Source: Flavobacterium pokkalii
GTDB lineage: Bacteria; Bacteroidota; Bacteroidia; Flavobacteriales; Flavobacteriaceae
DNA length: 64,000 nt
NCBI RefSeq assembly: GCF_014596575.1
Contig: NZ_NASZ01000015.1
Span: forward strand, 1 to 64,000
Direction of reading: 5' to 3'
In this document: piece by piece, positions 16,835 to 26,040 of the stretch
Layout: every line of letters begins with the position of its first letter
Position numbering within the stretch: the stretch's first letter is position 1
Position numbers and translations under genes: made by a program
Notes under the pieces: generated by a model
The model's input: the letters and a program-made list of their open reading frames with translations, nothing else
What the model was told of the DNA's origin: nothing
Database searches by the model: none

Positions 16835-18391
16835 ATGAATAGAGAAGAGAAATTAAACCAACTTCGTGAAAATCCCGAATTCGAAATAGTAATAATTGGT
16901 GGAGGAGCTACAGGTTTGGGCTGTGCGGTAGATGCAGCCAGTCGTGGTTATAAAACCTTGCTTTTGGAACAATGTGATTTTGCGAAAGGAACTTCAAGCA
17001 GGTCAACGAAATTGATTCACGGAGGTGTTCGTTATTTGCAACAGGGAAATATCCATTTGGTTCGGGAGGCTTTGTTGGAGCGTGGTCGTTTATTGAGAAA
17101 TGCACCTCATGTTTGTTATAAATTGCCTTTTGTAGTTCCGGTTTATCATTATTGGGATAAGTTTTTTTATGGTTTTGGCTTGTGGTTGTATGAGTTTCTG
17201 TCAAGTAAATTTAGTCTCGGAAAAACCAGAATACTTTCTAAAAATGAAACAATAGGGTATTTGCCGGGTTTGGATACGACGAATTTAAAAGGCGGAGTTT
17301 TGTATTACGACGGACAGTTTGATGATAGTCGTTTGGCTGTGAATTTAGCGCAAACAGCTGTTGGGCAAGGAGCTTTGGTTTTGAATTATTGTCAGGTTAT
17401 TGATTTTGTTAAAAAGGAAAACAAAGTTGTAGGCTTGGTGATGAAAGATGTATTGTCGGGACAGTTGTATGAAATAAAAACGGAGGTTGTGATTAATGCA
17501 ACAGGTGTTTTTGCAGATACTTTGCTGCAAAAATCTGAAGGACATGCTGAGGAAACAATTGCGCCTTCTCAGGGGATTCATTTGGTTTTGAATAAATCTT
17601 ATTTTGAAAATTTTTCTGCAATGCTAATCCCTAAAACTTCCGATGGGAGAGTGTTGTTTGTGGTTCCCTGGCATGATAAGTTGCTTTTAGGGACAACTGA
17701 TACACCAATGCAGCAAGTGGATTTAGAACCTAAACCTTTGAAAGAAGAAGTAGATTTCATAGTAAATCATTTTAATTTCTATTCTAAAGTTAAAATCAAA
17801 TACGCGGATATAAATTCTGTTTTTGCGGGTTTACGACCTTTGGTTAAATCGGGCTCTAAACAAAAAACGGCTGTGTTGTCAAGAGAACATAGTTTGAAAG
17901 TGTTTCCTTCGGGTGTTGTGGATATTTCCGGAGGAAAATGGACGACTTATCGAAAAATGGCTGAGCAAACTATCGATAAGGTGGTCAAGATTGCTGATTT
18001 GACATTTGTTCCGTGTCAAACCAAGCGTTTGAAAATTCATGGTTTTGTTAGTGAAAAATCTAATTCACATCTTGGAATATATGGTTCGGACGAATTGTTG
18101 ATTGAAAAAATGATGAGGGAAGATGTGGCTTTGGCGGAAAAAATTCATCCGGAATATCCTTATACAAAAGCCGAAGTGGTTTGGGCTGTCAAAGAAGAAA
18201 TGGCTTTAACAGTAGAAGATGTTTTAGCCAGACGAATCCGATTGCTTTTTTTGGATGCTAAAGCGGCTATGGAGGTGGCGCCTGTTGTAGCTCAAATTAT
18301 GGCTTCTTTGTTGTTTAAAGATGAGTTGTGGGAACGAGAGCAAGTAATTGCTTTTCGGAAATTGGCTCAGAGTTATATGGTTTCGGTTTAG
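16835..18391 (+). CDS. glpD: Glycerol-3-phosphate dehydrogenase (aerobic, FAD)
   Basis: 518 residues. GlpD oxidises glycerol-3-phosphate to dihydroxyacetone phosphate at the membrane and feeds electrons to quinone. The FAD-binding motif IIGGGATGLGCAVDAASRG is at residues 20-39, followed by GTSSRSTKLIHGGVRYLQ and the conserved LLGTTDTPM and FAGLRPLV segments. The C-terminal helical domain is complete. I use ATG at 16835; the codon before it is TTG. No glycerol kinase or facilitator is adjacent. The start lies directly behind a strong hairpin. Confidence 0.93.
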   Translation: MNREEKLNQLRENPEFEIVIIGGGATGLGCAVDAASRGYKTLLLEQCDFAKGTSSRSTKLIHGGVRYLQQGNIHLVREALLERGRLLRNAPHVCYKLPFVVPVYHYWDKFFYGFGLWLYEFLSSKFSLGKTRILSKNETIGYLPGLDTTNLKGGVLYYDGQFDDSRLAVNLAQTAVGQGALVLNYCQVIDFVKKENKVVGLVMKDVLSGQLYEIKTEVVINATGVFADTLLQKSEGHAEETIAPSQGIHLVLNKSYFENFSAMLIPKTSDGRVLFVVPWHDKLLLGTTDTPMQQVDLEPKPLKEEVDFIVNHFNFYSKVKIKYADINSVFAGLRPLVKSGSKQKTAVLSREHSLKVFPSGVVDISGGKWTTYRKMAEQTIDKVVKIADLTFVPCQTKRLKIHGFVSEKSNSHLGIYGSDELLIEKMMREDVALAEKIHPEYPYTKAEVVWAVKEEMALTVEDVLARRIRLLFLDAKAAMEVAPVVAQIMASLLFKDELWEREQVIAFRKLAQSYMVSV

Positions 18392-18396
18392 GTATA

Positions 18397-18428
18397 AAAA
18401 AACTCCTTATTTTCTTAAGGAGTTTTTT
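18397..18428. terminator. Bidirectional terminator between glpD and tRNA-Val
   Basis: A 13-bp perfect stem (18397-18409 with 18416-18428) with A/T runs on both sides. It ends glpD on + and the tRNA transcript on -, and its right end touches the encoded CCA. Confidence 0.85.
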
Positions 18429-18430
18429 GG

Positions 18431-18505
18431 TGGGCGATGAGGGGTTCGAACCCCCGACCCCCTCGGTGTAAACGAGGTGCTCTGAACCAGCTGAGCTAAT
18501 CGCCC
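18431..18505 (-). tRNA. tRNA-Val (anticodon TAC)
   Basis: The minus strand folds as a full cloverleaf. The acceptor arm is GGGCGAT with ATCGCCC. The D arm contains GCTCAGCTGGTTCAGAGC. The anticodon stem is CCTCG/CGAGG with loop TTTACAC. The T arm is GGGGG-TTCGAAC-CCC. Anticodon TAC reads GUA and, by wobble, other Val codons. A 3' CCA is encoded at 18428-18430. Confidence 0.95.
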
Positions 18506-18539
18506 TGTTTTGTTTTGCTGTCATTGCTGATTGCGAGTG

Positions 18540-18569
18540 CAAATATATATTGTTTTTAGAGTTCTGCAA
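18540..18569 (-). promoter_or_regulatory. Promoter of tRNA-Val
   Basis: On the minus strand, TTG (18567-18569) and TATATTTG (18540-18547) are 19 bp apart, the same spacing and -7 sequence as at porV. The -7 box is 34 bp before the mature tRNA 5' end. Confidence 0.65.
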
Positions 18570-18652
18570 AATTTATTTCGAATTATTTTTAATGTTTTTT
18601 CGAATTAATTTTTATGTGGTTGGAATATAGTATGTTGCCTTGGCTAGAGAAT

Positions 18653-18698
18653 ACAGCCTTAAACTCAAATTGCTATAAATTTTAAAGTTTAAGGCTGT
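18653..18698 (-). other. 13-bp inverted repeat downstream of the two-repeat exported protein
   Basis: ACAGCCTTAAACT (18653-18665) pairs perfectly with 18686-18698. It lies just past the stop of the gene ending at 18707. There is no U tract on the minus strand, so it is a 3' hairpin rather than a classic terminator. Confidence 0.55.
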
Positions 18699-18706
18699 TT
18701 ACCTTT

Positions 18707-19504
18707 TTATTTAGCAAGTGAAGGGACGTTTAAGTAGATATAATCTCCATGAATTCCGGTAAAAGATGTTTTTAAATTGTCAAAAAATAGTTTTCGATCT
18801 TCTTCTTTGGGCCAGGCTGTTTTGATTAGTTCCTCTTCTTTATCATGTGATTTTTCCAAATCAGCTAATGAGTTAAAGAAAAAAGCTTCTACAAAATCTC
18901 TGCTGTCTGAGCCCCAATAATGGCGTTGCGGATAATAAGCTTTGATGAAAGGATTTTTGAAAGTTATTTTATCATTGTATTCCTTTAGTCTGTCGCTTAG
19001 TTTTCGGGAAGCCGTTTGCGATTTTCTAACGTAAACTACCATAGGGTCTTTAGGTGGATTTTCTAACATTTTAGGTTCAAGTACCGAAACGTAGATTTCA
19101 TCAGAATGCATTGGTGTGTAAAAGCTTCGGTATTTTTCAAAAAAAGCTTTTCTGTCTTTTTCATCAGGCCAGGCTTTCATGATTAAGTCGTCAGTTATTT
19201 TTTCAGCTTTTTCAATGTCTTCCCAGGATTTATACGCTGAAACATGCAAAATCTCTGAGCTGTTTTCAGTAAAATAATGAGTGAGGACATCTGATCCTAT
19301 TATCAGCTCATTTTTACTGGTAACTTTGTCAAAAAATTCCTGTTCAGCTTTCATCCACTCTTTTTTGTCAGCATCCAGATTTCGATGCATAGTTGTAAGG
19401 GTGATGTAAACAGTTTGAGGTTCTTCTTGAGCTTGTGTTTTTAAGCTCATCAGGAGGGTTAAAATGATTAACGATCCAAATACTAAAATTCTGTTCTTTT
19501 TCAT
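18707..19504 (-). CDS. Exported protein with two ferredoxin-like (dimeric alpha/beta barrel) repeats
   Basis: 265 residues with a signal peptide (about 1-25, ending TQAQ). I do not recognise a named family. The mature part is an internal duplication. The first half contains YITLTTMHRNLDADKKEW, then IMKAWPDEKDRKAFFEKYRSFYTPMHSDEIYVSV. The second contains VYVRKSQTASRKLSDRLKEY, then LIKTAWPKEEDRKLFFDNLKTSFTGIHGDYIYLNV. Each half looks like the dimeric alpha/beta barrel of NIPSNAP/ABM-type proteins, so the monomer may form an intramolecular barrel pair. Function unknown; periplasmic location inferred. It seems to be a single-gene unit. Confidence 0.75.
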   Translation of the reverse strand: MKKNRILVFGSLIILTLLMSLKTQAQEEPQTVYITLTTMHRNLDADKKEWMKAEQEFFDKVTSKNELIIGSDVLTHYFTENSSEILHVSAYKSWEDIEKAEKITDDLIMKAWPDEKDRKAFFEKYRSFYTPMHSDEIYVSVLEPKMLENPPKDPMVVYVRKSQTASRKLSDRLKEYNDKITFKNPFIKAYYPQRHYWGSDSRDFVEAFFFNSLADLEKSHDKEEELIKTAWPKEEDRKLFFDNLKTSFTGIHGDYIYLNVPSLAK

Positions 19505-19622
19505 GATAAATTTTGTATTTAAGGGTTAATTTTATAATGTATAAATTTAACACTTTAAATATCAGAATCTTATGGTTTTTTTGCTTTTTTGAAAAAAAAC
19601 AGAATAAAAGTGAGAAGACTAC

Positions 19623-20858
19623 TTAACTAAGTATTTCGGCAACAACAAATGTACTTCCGCCCAAGTAAATAAAATCGTCTTCCAGAGCTGAATTTTTAGC
19701 TGCGGCATAAGCTTTTGAAACTGAGTCAAAGGTGTTTCCTTTTAAGCCAAAATCGGCCGCTTTTGATTGCAAAATTGTTGCTTCAAGACCGCGTGGCAAA
19801 TTAGGTTTGCAGAAATAATAAATCGCGTTTTTAGGAAATAAAGGCAAAATTTCGTTTAAATCCTTATCGTTGACTACTCCTAAAACTAGGTGTAATTGAT
19901 TGAATTTTTCTTTTTGAATTTGATTTAAAACAATTTCAAGTCCGTTTTTGTTATGAGCTGTATCGCAAATGGTTTTAGGTTTATCGACTAATTGTTGCCA
20001 TCTGCCCATGAGTTTGGTGTTTTTTACCACATTCAGTAAACCGGAATTTATATTATCCGGACTAATTTTAAAATCACTTTGCGTGTTTAAAACCTTGATA
20101 GTTTGTAAAACGGTTTTTTTATTGTGAATTTGATAATCTCCTATTAAATCAGAAGCGGGATTTTCCTGAATTAAATCGGAAGCAAAATAAATAGCAGCAT
20201 TATTTTCATTGGCTTTGACCAAAAAAACATTTTTGGTCTCGTTAGTATATTCGCCAATTACGACCGGAATATTTGCTTTGATGATTCCGGCTTTTTCGGC
20301 TGCAATGGCTTCTAAAGTGTTTCCTAAAAATTGCGTATGGTCGAAACCGATATTTGTGATTACAGATACTAAAGGAGTGATGATATTAGTAGCGTCAAGT
20401 CGTCCGCCCATGCCAACTTCGATGATGGCAATATCTACTTTTTCTTTAGTAAAATAGGCATAAGCTAATCCGACGCTCATTTCGAAAAAACTAATATCGT
20501 TTGATTCAAAAAAAGATTTATTGGACTGAATGAATTCGCACACAAAGTCTTCACTGATTTCTTCGGAAGATTCCGGGCTGATGATTTTAATGCGTTCTCT
20601 GTAATCTTTTAAATGCGGCGAAGTGTATAATCCTACTTTGTAACCCGATTCTTTTAAAATGGAGGCGAGCATGTGAGAAGTAGAACCTTTACCGTTAGTT
20701 CCGGCTACGTGAATAAATTTTAAATTTTGATGCGGATTATCAAGATGTTTAATTAGTAATTGGATGTTTGTCAGGTCTTTTTTGTAAGCCGAAGCACCCT
20801 GATGTTGGTACATAGGAAGTTGGTTGAACATCCAGGCAGTAGTTTCTTGATAATTCAT
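19623..20858 (-). CDS. folC: Bifunctional folylpolyglutamate synthase / dihydrofolate synthase
   Basis: 411 residues. It adds glutamate to dihydropteroate and to folates. The Mur-ligase-like P-loop HVAGTNGKGSTSHMLAS (about residue 50), the omega-loop YTSPHLKDYRERI, and EVGMGGRLDATN are all present. The C-terminal domain contains DTAHNKNGLE. It is the last gene of the run exbB-exbD-tonB-folC, 35 bp after tonB, and probably shares its transcript. Confidence 0.92.
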   Translation of the reverse strand: MNYQETTAWMFNQLPMYQHQGASAYKKDLTNIQLLIKHLDNPHQNLKFIHVAGTNGKGSTSHMLASILKESGYKVGLYTSPHLKDYRERIKIISPESSEEISEDFVCEFIQSNKSFFESNDISFFEMSVGLAYAYFTKEKVDIAIIEVGMGGRLDATNIITPLVSVITNIGFDHTQFLGNTLEAIAAEKAGIIKANIPVVIGEYTNETKNVFLVKANENNAAIYFASDLIQENPASDLIGDYQIHNKKTVLQTIKVLNTQSDFKISPDNINSGLLNVVKNTKLMGRWQQLVDKPKTICDTAHNKNGLEIVLNQIQKEKFNQLHLVLGVVNDKDLNEILPLFPKNAIYYFCKPNLPRGLEATILQSKAADFGLKGNTFDSVSKAYAAAKNSALEDDFIYLGGSTFVVAEILS

Positions 20859-20868
20859 TTTTGTTTTA

Positions 20869-20893
20869 AAATTGTTTCAAAATTGTTTCAAAA
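20869..20893. repeat. 11-bp tandem repeat between tonB and folC
   Basis: Two copies of AAATTGTTTCA and a third partial copy that runs into the tonB stop fill most of the 35-bp spacer. Confidence 0.6.
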
Positions 20894-21691
20894 TTATTCT
20901 CCTAATTTGAAATTAACGGTAATAAAACCAATTTGAGCTTCCGGAGCATTAGGGTCGGGCTGCCATTTGTATTTTCTGGCTGTAGCCAATGCCGGTTCAA
21001 TCAGGCAAGGATTAGTATTGGTTGTTCCTTTAGTGTATTTTGCTGCAATAACGTTTCCGTTTTGGTTTACGGTAATTTGAACCACAACGGTTCCGGATTC
21101 GTTACATTTTTGAACTTCTTTTCCTCTGCTGCTAATTTTTCTTCCGTTCAAGCCCCAGCCAGTTCCGCTTCCGCTTCCGCCACCTGAACCATAATAGGTG
21201 TTGGCGTAAGGATTACCATTAAGGCTTCCTTTGTCTCCTGGTTTGTCGTCGTCACCTTCGCCGCCTTTGACTTTTCCATCAGATTTTGGTCCGTTTATCA
21301 AACTTGATAAAGCGTCGGTTGTACTTTTTGAAGGTTTTGGATTTTCTTTCGGTTTTTCCTTTACTTCTTCTTTGGCGATGTCTTTTTTAGGCTGAATTTT
21401 TTTGGACTGTTTCATTACAACAGCCTCTTCAATGTCTTGTGATAATACATCGTCATTGCTTGCCGTTGCCTGTTTGGAAGTCGTAGGTTTTGGTGCCGAT
21501 TGGATGGCTTCTGTAGGCTGAATGTTGCCACTGCCAAATTCGGTTGTGCCAAAGTTAATGGCAATTCCGTTTTCGGGAGGTGGATCTAAAGAGGTAAGGC
21601 CTAAATATAAGAACAAAATAAAAAGTATCACAAAGATAACCGTTGTGATAGCAAATGATTTTTTTTCTTCTTCTGTTTCTAAATATTTCAT
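20894..21691 (-). CDS. tonB: TonB-family energy transducer
   Basis: 265 residues with one N-terminal membrane segment (about 14-34), a charged and Pro/Lys-rich periplasmic stretch (KKIQPKKDIAKEEVKEKPKENPKPSK), a Gly-rich spacer (about 160-180) and a TonB C-terminal domain (about 190-265: SGTVVVQITVNQNGNVIAAKY and ARKYKWQP). It passes proton-motive force from ExbB-ExbD to outer-membrane receptors such as the SusC at the right end. The domain is ordinary for Bacteroidota, where several TonB copies per genome are normal. It is in one operon with exbD and exbB. Confidence 0.85.
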   Translation of the reverse strand: MKYLETEEEKKSFAITTVIFVILFILFLYLGLTSLDPPPENGIAINFGTTEFGSGNIQPTEAIQSAPKPTTSKQATASNDDVLSQDIEEAVVMKQSKKIQPKKDIAKEEVKEKPKENPKPSKSTTDALSSLINGPKSDGKVKGGEGDDDKPGDKGSLNGNPYANTYYGSGGGSGSGTGWGLNGRKISSRGKEVQKCNESGTVVVQITVNQNGNVIAAKYTKGTTNTNPCLIEPALATARKYKWQPDPNAPEAQIGFITVNFKLGE

Positions 21692-21727
21692 GTAGAATAA
21701 CGCTGTTTTTTTGAAAGTCGGCAGGAA

Positions 21728-22120
21728 TTATTTAGGTCTTACGGCTAAAACAACTTTAATTTGATTTCTGTTCGCGATGTCCAAAACGCCTACGGCTTTT
21801 TCAATTGGTACACCTTCTTCGGCTCTTAGAATGATTGCTTTATTTTTATCAGCTTCAACAATTGCCAGTAATTTAGATTCTAATTCGCTCTCCGGAACGG
21901 CTTCTTTATCAATAAAATATTCCAGTTTTTTATTGATACTTACCGCAATATTTTTGTTGCTGTCGGTTTTGCCTTTGGCTTTTGGTAATACTAAGTCCAA
22001 GGCGTTAGTAGTAACCATCGTGGAGGTTAACATGAAAAATATCAATAACAGAAAAACAATATCCGTCATGGACGACATATTGAAATCAGCGCTAACTTTA
22101 TTTCTTCCTCTTAAATTCAT
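21728..22120 (-). CDS. exbD: Biopolymer transport protein ExbD/TolR
   Basis: 130 residues with one N-terminal membrane helix carrying the proton-binding Asp (SSMTDIVFLLLIFFML) and a periplasmic domain ending LAVRPK. It is the stator partner of ExbB. Its start is 2 bp from the exbB stop, indicating translational coupling. Only one ExbD is encoded here, although many Bacteroidota loci have two. Confidence 0.9.
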   Translation of the reverse strand: MNLRGRNKVSADFNMSSMTDIVFLLLIFFMLTSTMVTTNALDLVLPKAKGKTDSNKNIAVSINKKLEYFIDKEAVPESELESKLLAIVEADKNKAIILRAEEGVPIEKAVGVLDIANRNQIKVVLAVRPK

Positions 22121-22122
22121 AA

Positions 22123-22827
22123 TTATGCCGGATCGTTTAATAAGTCTAAAAAGTCAACTGCATTAGCTTCCATTTGGTGAACTACTTTGTCGGTTTTTAC
22201 TACCAGATGGTTGTAGCCTACATAAGCAATAATACCAATTACCAGTCCGACAACGGTAGTGGTCATGGCTGTGTAAATACCTTCAGAAAGTGCGCCAACT
22301 TCAATCTGACCACCTCCGGTAGCCATTTTGTGGAAAGCCTGAATCATTCCTACAACCGTTCCTAAGAAACCGGTCATTGGTCCTGCTCCTGAAATTGTAG
22401 CCAGCATGCTGACATTTTTTTCTAATTTATTTATTTCAAGTTTTCCGGCGTTTTCAATAGCTGTATTGATGTCACTTAAAGGTTTGCCAATTCTGGAAAT
22501 TCCTTTTTCAATCAATCGGGCTACCGGAGATTGTGAGTGAGCACAAGCCATTTTAGCGCTGTCAATACGGCCGTTTTTGATATTGTCTTTTACCAATCCC
22601 ATGAAATTCAAATCAATTTTTGAGGCTGCGTTGATGGCCATCAAACGCTCAAAATAAAGATATAAAGCAACAAAAAGCATTAAAAATAAGGCAACCATAA
22701 TGATTTGACCTGCTAATCCTCCGCTGGTTAGGAGCTCCATAATGGATAAGGTTTTTTCAACTGGAACGGCTTCGGCTAAGTTTTCGCCTGCAACAGACAG
22801 GGTGTCTGCTTGTAACAATATACTCAT
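22123..22827 (-). CDS. exbB: MotA/TolQ/ExbB proton channel family protein
   Basis: 234 residues, three membrane segments (about 38-58, 135-160 and 180-200). The conserved stretches ISGAGPMTGFLGTVVGMIQAFHKMA and the last helix with TAMTTTVVGLVIGI are present. It forms the proton channel pentamer around ExbD. First gene of exbB-exbD-tonB-folC. The N-terminus before the first helix is about 37 residues, longer than in E. coli ExbB, as is common in Bacteroidota. Confidence 0.92.
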   Translation of the reverse strand: MSILLQADTLSVAGENLAEAVPVEKTLSIMELLTSGGLAGQIIMVALFLMLFVALYLYFERLMAINAASKIDLNFMGLVKDNIKNGRIDSAKMACAHSQSPVARLIEKGISRIGKPLSDINTAIENAGKLEINKLEKNVSMLATISGAGPMTGFLGTVVGMIQAFHKMATGGGQIEVGALSEGIYTAMTTTVVGLVIGIIAYVGYNHLVVKTDKVVHQMEANAVDFLDLLNDPA

Positions 22828-22923
22828 ATAATTTTTTCTTTGTTTATTGAAACGCTAAGATATTATAAAAATTGCGATTCTATGGGATAAAATTTGAAAC
22901 AAATGGTTGTTAATTTTTCTTTT

Positions 22924-23988
22924 TTAAGGATAAATTACTCCGGCGCTATGGTCTTTTTGCGCTCCGGTGACGCTGCTCAAAGTATTGATTTCATTTCTTA
23001 ATTTTAAAATACCAAGTAATGCAAAAATGAGTGCTTCCTTGAATTCCAGAATTTTCTTTTCGGGAATTACAATTTTCATTTCGGGCAAATAATGCTGAAT
23101 TCGGGAAATTAAAAAGGTATTATAAGCGCCACCGCCGGTAATTAGCATATTCCCTTTTTTAATGGATAAGGCTAAAGCAGTTTGTAAAGCAATGTGTTCC
23201 GTAAAAGTGCAGAGTTTGTCTTCAATGGGAATTGGGAAATTGTCTATTAATGGTAAAATAATTTCTTTTACAAATTCAAATCCAAGCGATTTAGGGTGCT
23301 TGAGTTGGTAAAATTCCAATTGATTGAGTTTTTCAAATAATGCCGAATTGATTTTTCCGGTGCTGGAAATCGTGCCTTTATCGTCATAATTCAATCCTAA
23401 TTGATTAGCGTAAAAATTTAAAACGGTATTGACCGGAGAAATATCAAAAGCAATTCTTTGATTATTTTCTTCGAAAGAAATATTCGAAAACCCTCCTAAA
23501 TTCAGGCAATAATTGTAATTAGAAAATAAAATTCGGTCGCCAATAGGAACCAAAGGAGCGCCTTGTCCGCCCAGTTGTACATCCTGAAACCTGAAGTTGC
23601 AAACTATTTTTTGTTGGGTTAAAGTGGCTATTTCCGGCAAATTCCCTATTTGAAGTGTAAAACCGTTTTGCGGTTGGTGCAAAATAGTATGCCCATGCGA
23701 ACAAACGGCATCTAAGTTAGTGATTTGATGTTTCTCAATAAAAACGGAGATGATTTTCGAAAGAAGTTGGGTGTAGTTTTGATTTAGAATTTCCAATTCT
23801 TTTTTAGAAAAACCAACAGCTATTTTTAATTGGTTTATCCATTCCGGGCTGTAAGGAACCGTTTCGCATTCCAAAATTTTAAAATGCCACTGTTCTTTTT
23901 TTATTTCGAATTGAATGTGAGCTAAATCCACTCCATCGAGTGAAGTCCCTGACATTATACCAATTACATTGTAGAAATTTTGTTTCAT
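22924..23988 (-). CDS. anmK: Anhydro-N-acetylmuramic acid kinase
   Basis: 354 residues. AnmK opens and phosphorylates 1,6-anhydro-MurNAc from turned-over peptidoglycan, giving MurNAc-6-phosphate for recycling. The ATP and sugar motifs GIMSGTSLDGVDLA, CSHGHTILHQP, GQGAPLVPIGD and TGGGAYN are visible. I use ATG at 23988 (MKQNFYN); an upstream start would add 26 hydrophobic residues with no family support. It stands alone on the minus strand between exbB and the acyl-CoA dehydrogenase. With mpl at 53166 it points to an active recycling route. Confidence 0.92.
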   Translation of the reverse strand: MKQNFYNVIGIMSGTSLDGVDLAHIQFEIKKEQWHFKILECETVPYSPEWINQLKIAVGFSKKELEILNQNYTQLLSKIISVFIEKHQITNLDAVCSHGHTILHQPQNGFTLQIGNLPEIATLTQQKIVCNFRFQDVQLGGQGAPLVPIGDRILFSNYNYCLNLGGFSNISFEENNQRIAFDISPVNTVLNFYANQLGLNYDDKGTISSTGKINSALFEKLNQLEFYQLKHPKSLGFEFVKEIILPLIDNFPIPIEDKLCTFTEHIALQTALALSIKKGNMLITGGGAYNTFLISRIQHYLPEMKIVIPEKKILEFKEALIFALLGILKLRNEINTLSSVTGAQKDHSAGVIYP

Positions 23989-24162
23989 GTATAAGCTGAA
24001 AAATATTAAAAGCCTAAATTGTTTTTTTAAAATAAAAGTAAGTAAATTTAGAAAACACAAAATCAATAACCGAAAATTAGGTATTGAATATTGAACTATT
24101 TTTTGAACCCAAATTCAGTTTTTAATTCAAAATGAAAATTGAATTTACAAATTAATGGAATT

Positions 24163-25302
24163 ATGGATTTTAATTTGACCGAAGAACAAAAAATGATCCA
24201 AGCGGCAGCAAGAGATTTTGCGCAAACCGAATTGCTTCCTGGAGTTGTCGAAAGAGACGAATTGGCTAAATTTCCAACGGAGCAAGTCAAAAAAATGGCT
24301 GAATTGGGTTTTTTAGGAATGATGGTCGATCCTAAATACGGCGGTTCGGGTATGGATACGGTTTCTTATGTTTTAGTAATGACCGAAATTGCTAAGGTTG
24401 ATGCTTCGGCGGCGGTGATTATGTCGGTTAATAATTCATTGGTTTGTGCTGGTTTAGAAAAATATTGCAATGAAGCACAAAAGCAAAAATATTTAGTGCC
24501 TTTGGCAAAAGGAGATATAATTGGCGCTTTTTGTCTTTCGGAGCCTAATGCGGGTTCGGATGCTACTTCGCAAAAAACAACAGCGATTGATAAGGGCGAT
24601 TATTATTTGTTAAACGGAACAAAGAATTGGATAACTAATGGCTCTTCGGCATCGACTTATATTGTGATGGCGCAAACACATCCCGAGAAAGGACATAAAG
24701 GAATCAATGCTTTTATTGTTGAAAAAGGTTGGAATGGTTTTGAAATTGGTCCCAAAGAAAAGAAAATGGGTATTCGTGGTTCAGATACACATTCTTTGCT
24801 ATTTAATGATGTCAAAGTGCCAAAAGAAAACCGAATTGGAGAGGATGGTTTTGGCTTTCATTTTGCCATGGCGGTTTTAAATGGCGGCCGAATAGGAATT
24901 GCGTCTCAGGCTTTGGGAATTGCAACGGGAGCTTATGAATTGGCTCTGAAATATTCGCATGTACGCCAATCGTTTGGGAAAGAAATTTTTCAACATCAGG
25001 CTATCGCTTTTAAACTGGCGGATATGGCTACTCAAATCATGGCTGCCAAAATGCTGTGTTTGAAAGCGGCTTCCGAAAAAGATGCCGGTATGGATATCAC
25101 ACAATCTGGTGCGATGGCAAAATTATTTGCTTCCCAAACCGCTATGGATGTGACGGTTGAAGCGGTTCAAATTCATGGGGGAAATGGTTATGTTTCCGAA
25201 TATCATGTGGAACGCATGATGCGCGATGCTAAAATTACTCAAATTTATGAGGGAACTTCTGAAATCCAAAAAATTGTAATTTCGAGAAGTTTAACGGTTT
25301 AA
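24163..25302 (+). CDS. Acyl-CoA dehydrogenase
   Basis: 379 residues, FAD-dependent alpha,beta-dehydrogenation of acyl-CoA. Both family signatures are present: AFCLSEPNAGSDA (about 125-137) and the C-terminal QIHGGNGYVSEYHVERMMRDAK with QIYEGTSEIQ, whose Glu is at the position of the catalytic base in short-chain enzymes. Length and sequence suggest the short-chain (butyryl-CoA) type, but chain length cannot be fixed by eye. ATG at 24163 gives the family start MDFNLTEEQ. It is followed at 49 bp by an SDR gene. Confidence 0.9.
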   Translation: MDFNLTEEQKMIQAAARDFAQTELLPGVVERDELAKFPTEQVKKMAELGFLGMMVDPKYGGSGMDTVSYVLVMTEIAKVDASAAVIMSVNNSLVCAGLEKYCNEAQKQKYLVPLAKGDIIGAFCLSEPNAGSDATSQKTTAIDKGDYYLLNGTKNWITNGSSASTYIVMAQTHPEKGHKGINAFIVEKGWNGFEIGPKEKKMGIRGSDTHSLLFNDVKVPKENRIGEDGFGFHFAMAVLNGGRIGIASQALGIATGAYELALKYSHVRQSFGKEIFQHQAIAFKLADMATQIMAAKMLCLKAASEKDAGMDITQSGAMAKLFASQTAMDVTVEAVQIHGGNGYVSEYHVERMMRDAKITQIYEGTSEIQKIVISRSLTV

Positions 25303-25351
25303 TCCTGAAATTGATAAGAACATTTCTCTTGCTTTTGTTTATTTTTGTTCC

Positions 25352-26029
25352 ATGAAGAAAATTATTATCACAGGAACGAGTAGGGGAATCGGATTTGAAT
25401 TGGCTTTAAAGTTCGCCAATGCAGGACATCAGGTTTTAGCCATTTCGAGAAAAACACCTCAGGAATTAATTGCAAATGAAAATATTACTTGTCTTTCAGT
25501 AGATTTAGCAAACGAATCCGATTTAGAACAAGTAGAACAATTTCTTTCTTCCACTTGGAAACAAGTAGATGCTGTGGTTCATAATGCAGGAAGTTTAATT
25601 TGTAAACCTTTCGAAACCCTAACTCAAACTGATTTTGAAAATGTATATAAAGTCAATGTTTTTGGGGTTGCCAATTTGACTCGCATTTGTATTCCGTTTT
25701 TGCAAAAAGGAAGTCATGTGGTAACTATCAGTTCGATGGGAGGCGTTCAGGGAAGTTTAAAGTTTGCAGGACTGGCTGCTTATAGTTCCAGTAAAGGAGC
25801 CGTGATTACACTTTCGGAATTATTAGCCGAAGAGTACAAAGAACGAGGTGTCGCTTTTAATGTTTTGGCACTTGGAGCAGTTCAGACAGAAATGTTAGAA
25901 GAAGCTTTTCCGGGTTATCAGGCGCCAATTTCAGCGGAAGGAATGGCAAACTATATTTTTGATTTCACCCTAAACGGAAATAAATATTTCAACGGAAAAG
26001 TATTGCAGGTTTCTACTTCTAACCCATAA
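25352..26029 (+). CDS. Short-chain dehydrogenase/reductase
   Basis: 225 residues, Rossmann fold. The nucleotide motif TGTSRGIG is at residues 8-15, NAG at about 76, and the catalytic YSSSKGA (Tyr-x-x-x-Lys) at about 144-150. The short length fits a classical SDR with a trimmed C-terminus. Substrate unknown. It lies between an acyl-CoA dehydrogenase and the SprT-like gene, all on +, with 11 bp before the latter. Confidence 0.88.
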   Translation: MKKIIITGTSRGIGFELALKFANAGHQVLAISRKTPQELIANENITCLSVDLANESDLEQVEQFLSSTWKQVDAVVHNAGSLICKPFETLTQTDFENVYKVNVFGVANLTRICIPFLQKGSHVVTISSMGGVQGSLKFAGLAAYSSSKGAVITLSELLAEEYKERGVAFNVLALGAVQTEMLEEAFPGYQAPISAEGMANYIFDFTLNGNKYFNGKVLQVSTSNP

Positions 26030-26040
26030 CTTAAAAAGAA

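Noticed and set aside
18315..18569. 84-codon frame across tRNA-Val
   Set aside because: It is produced by the tRNA and terminator sequence; the tRNA is certain.
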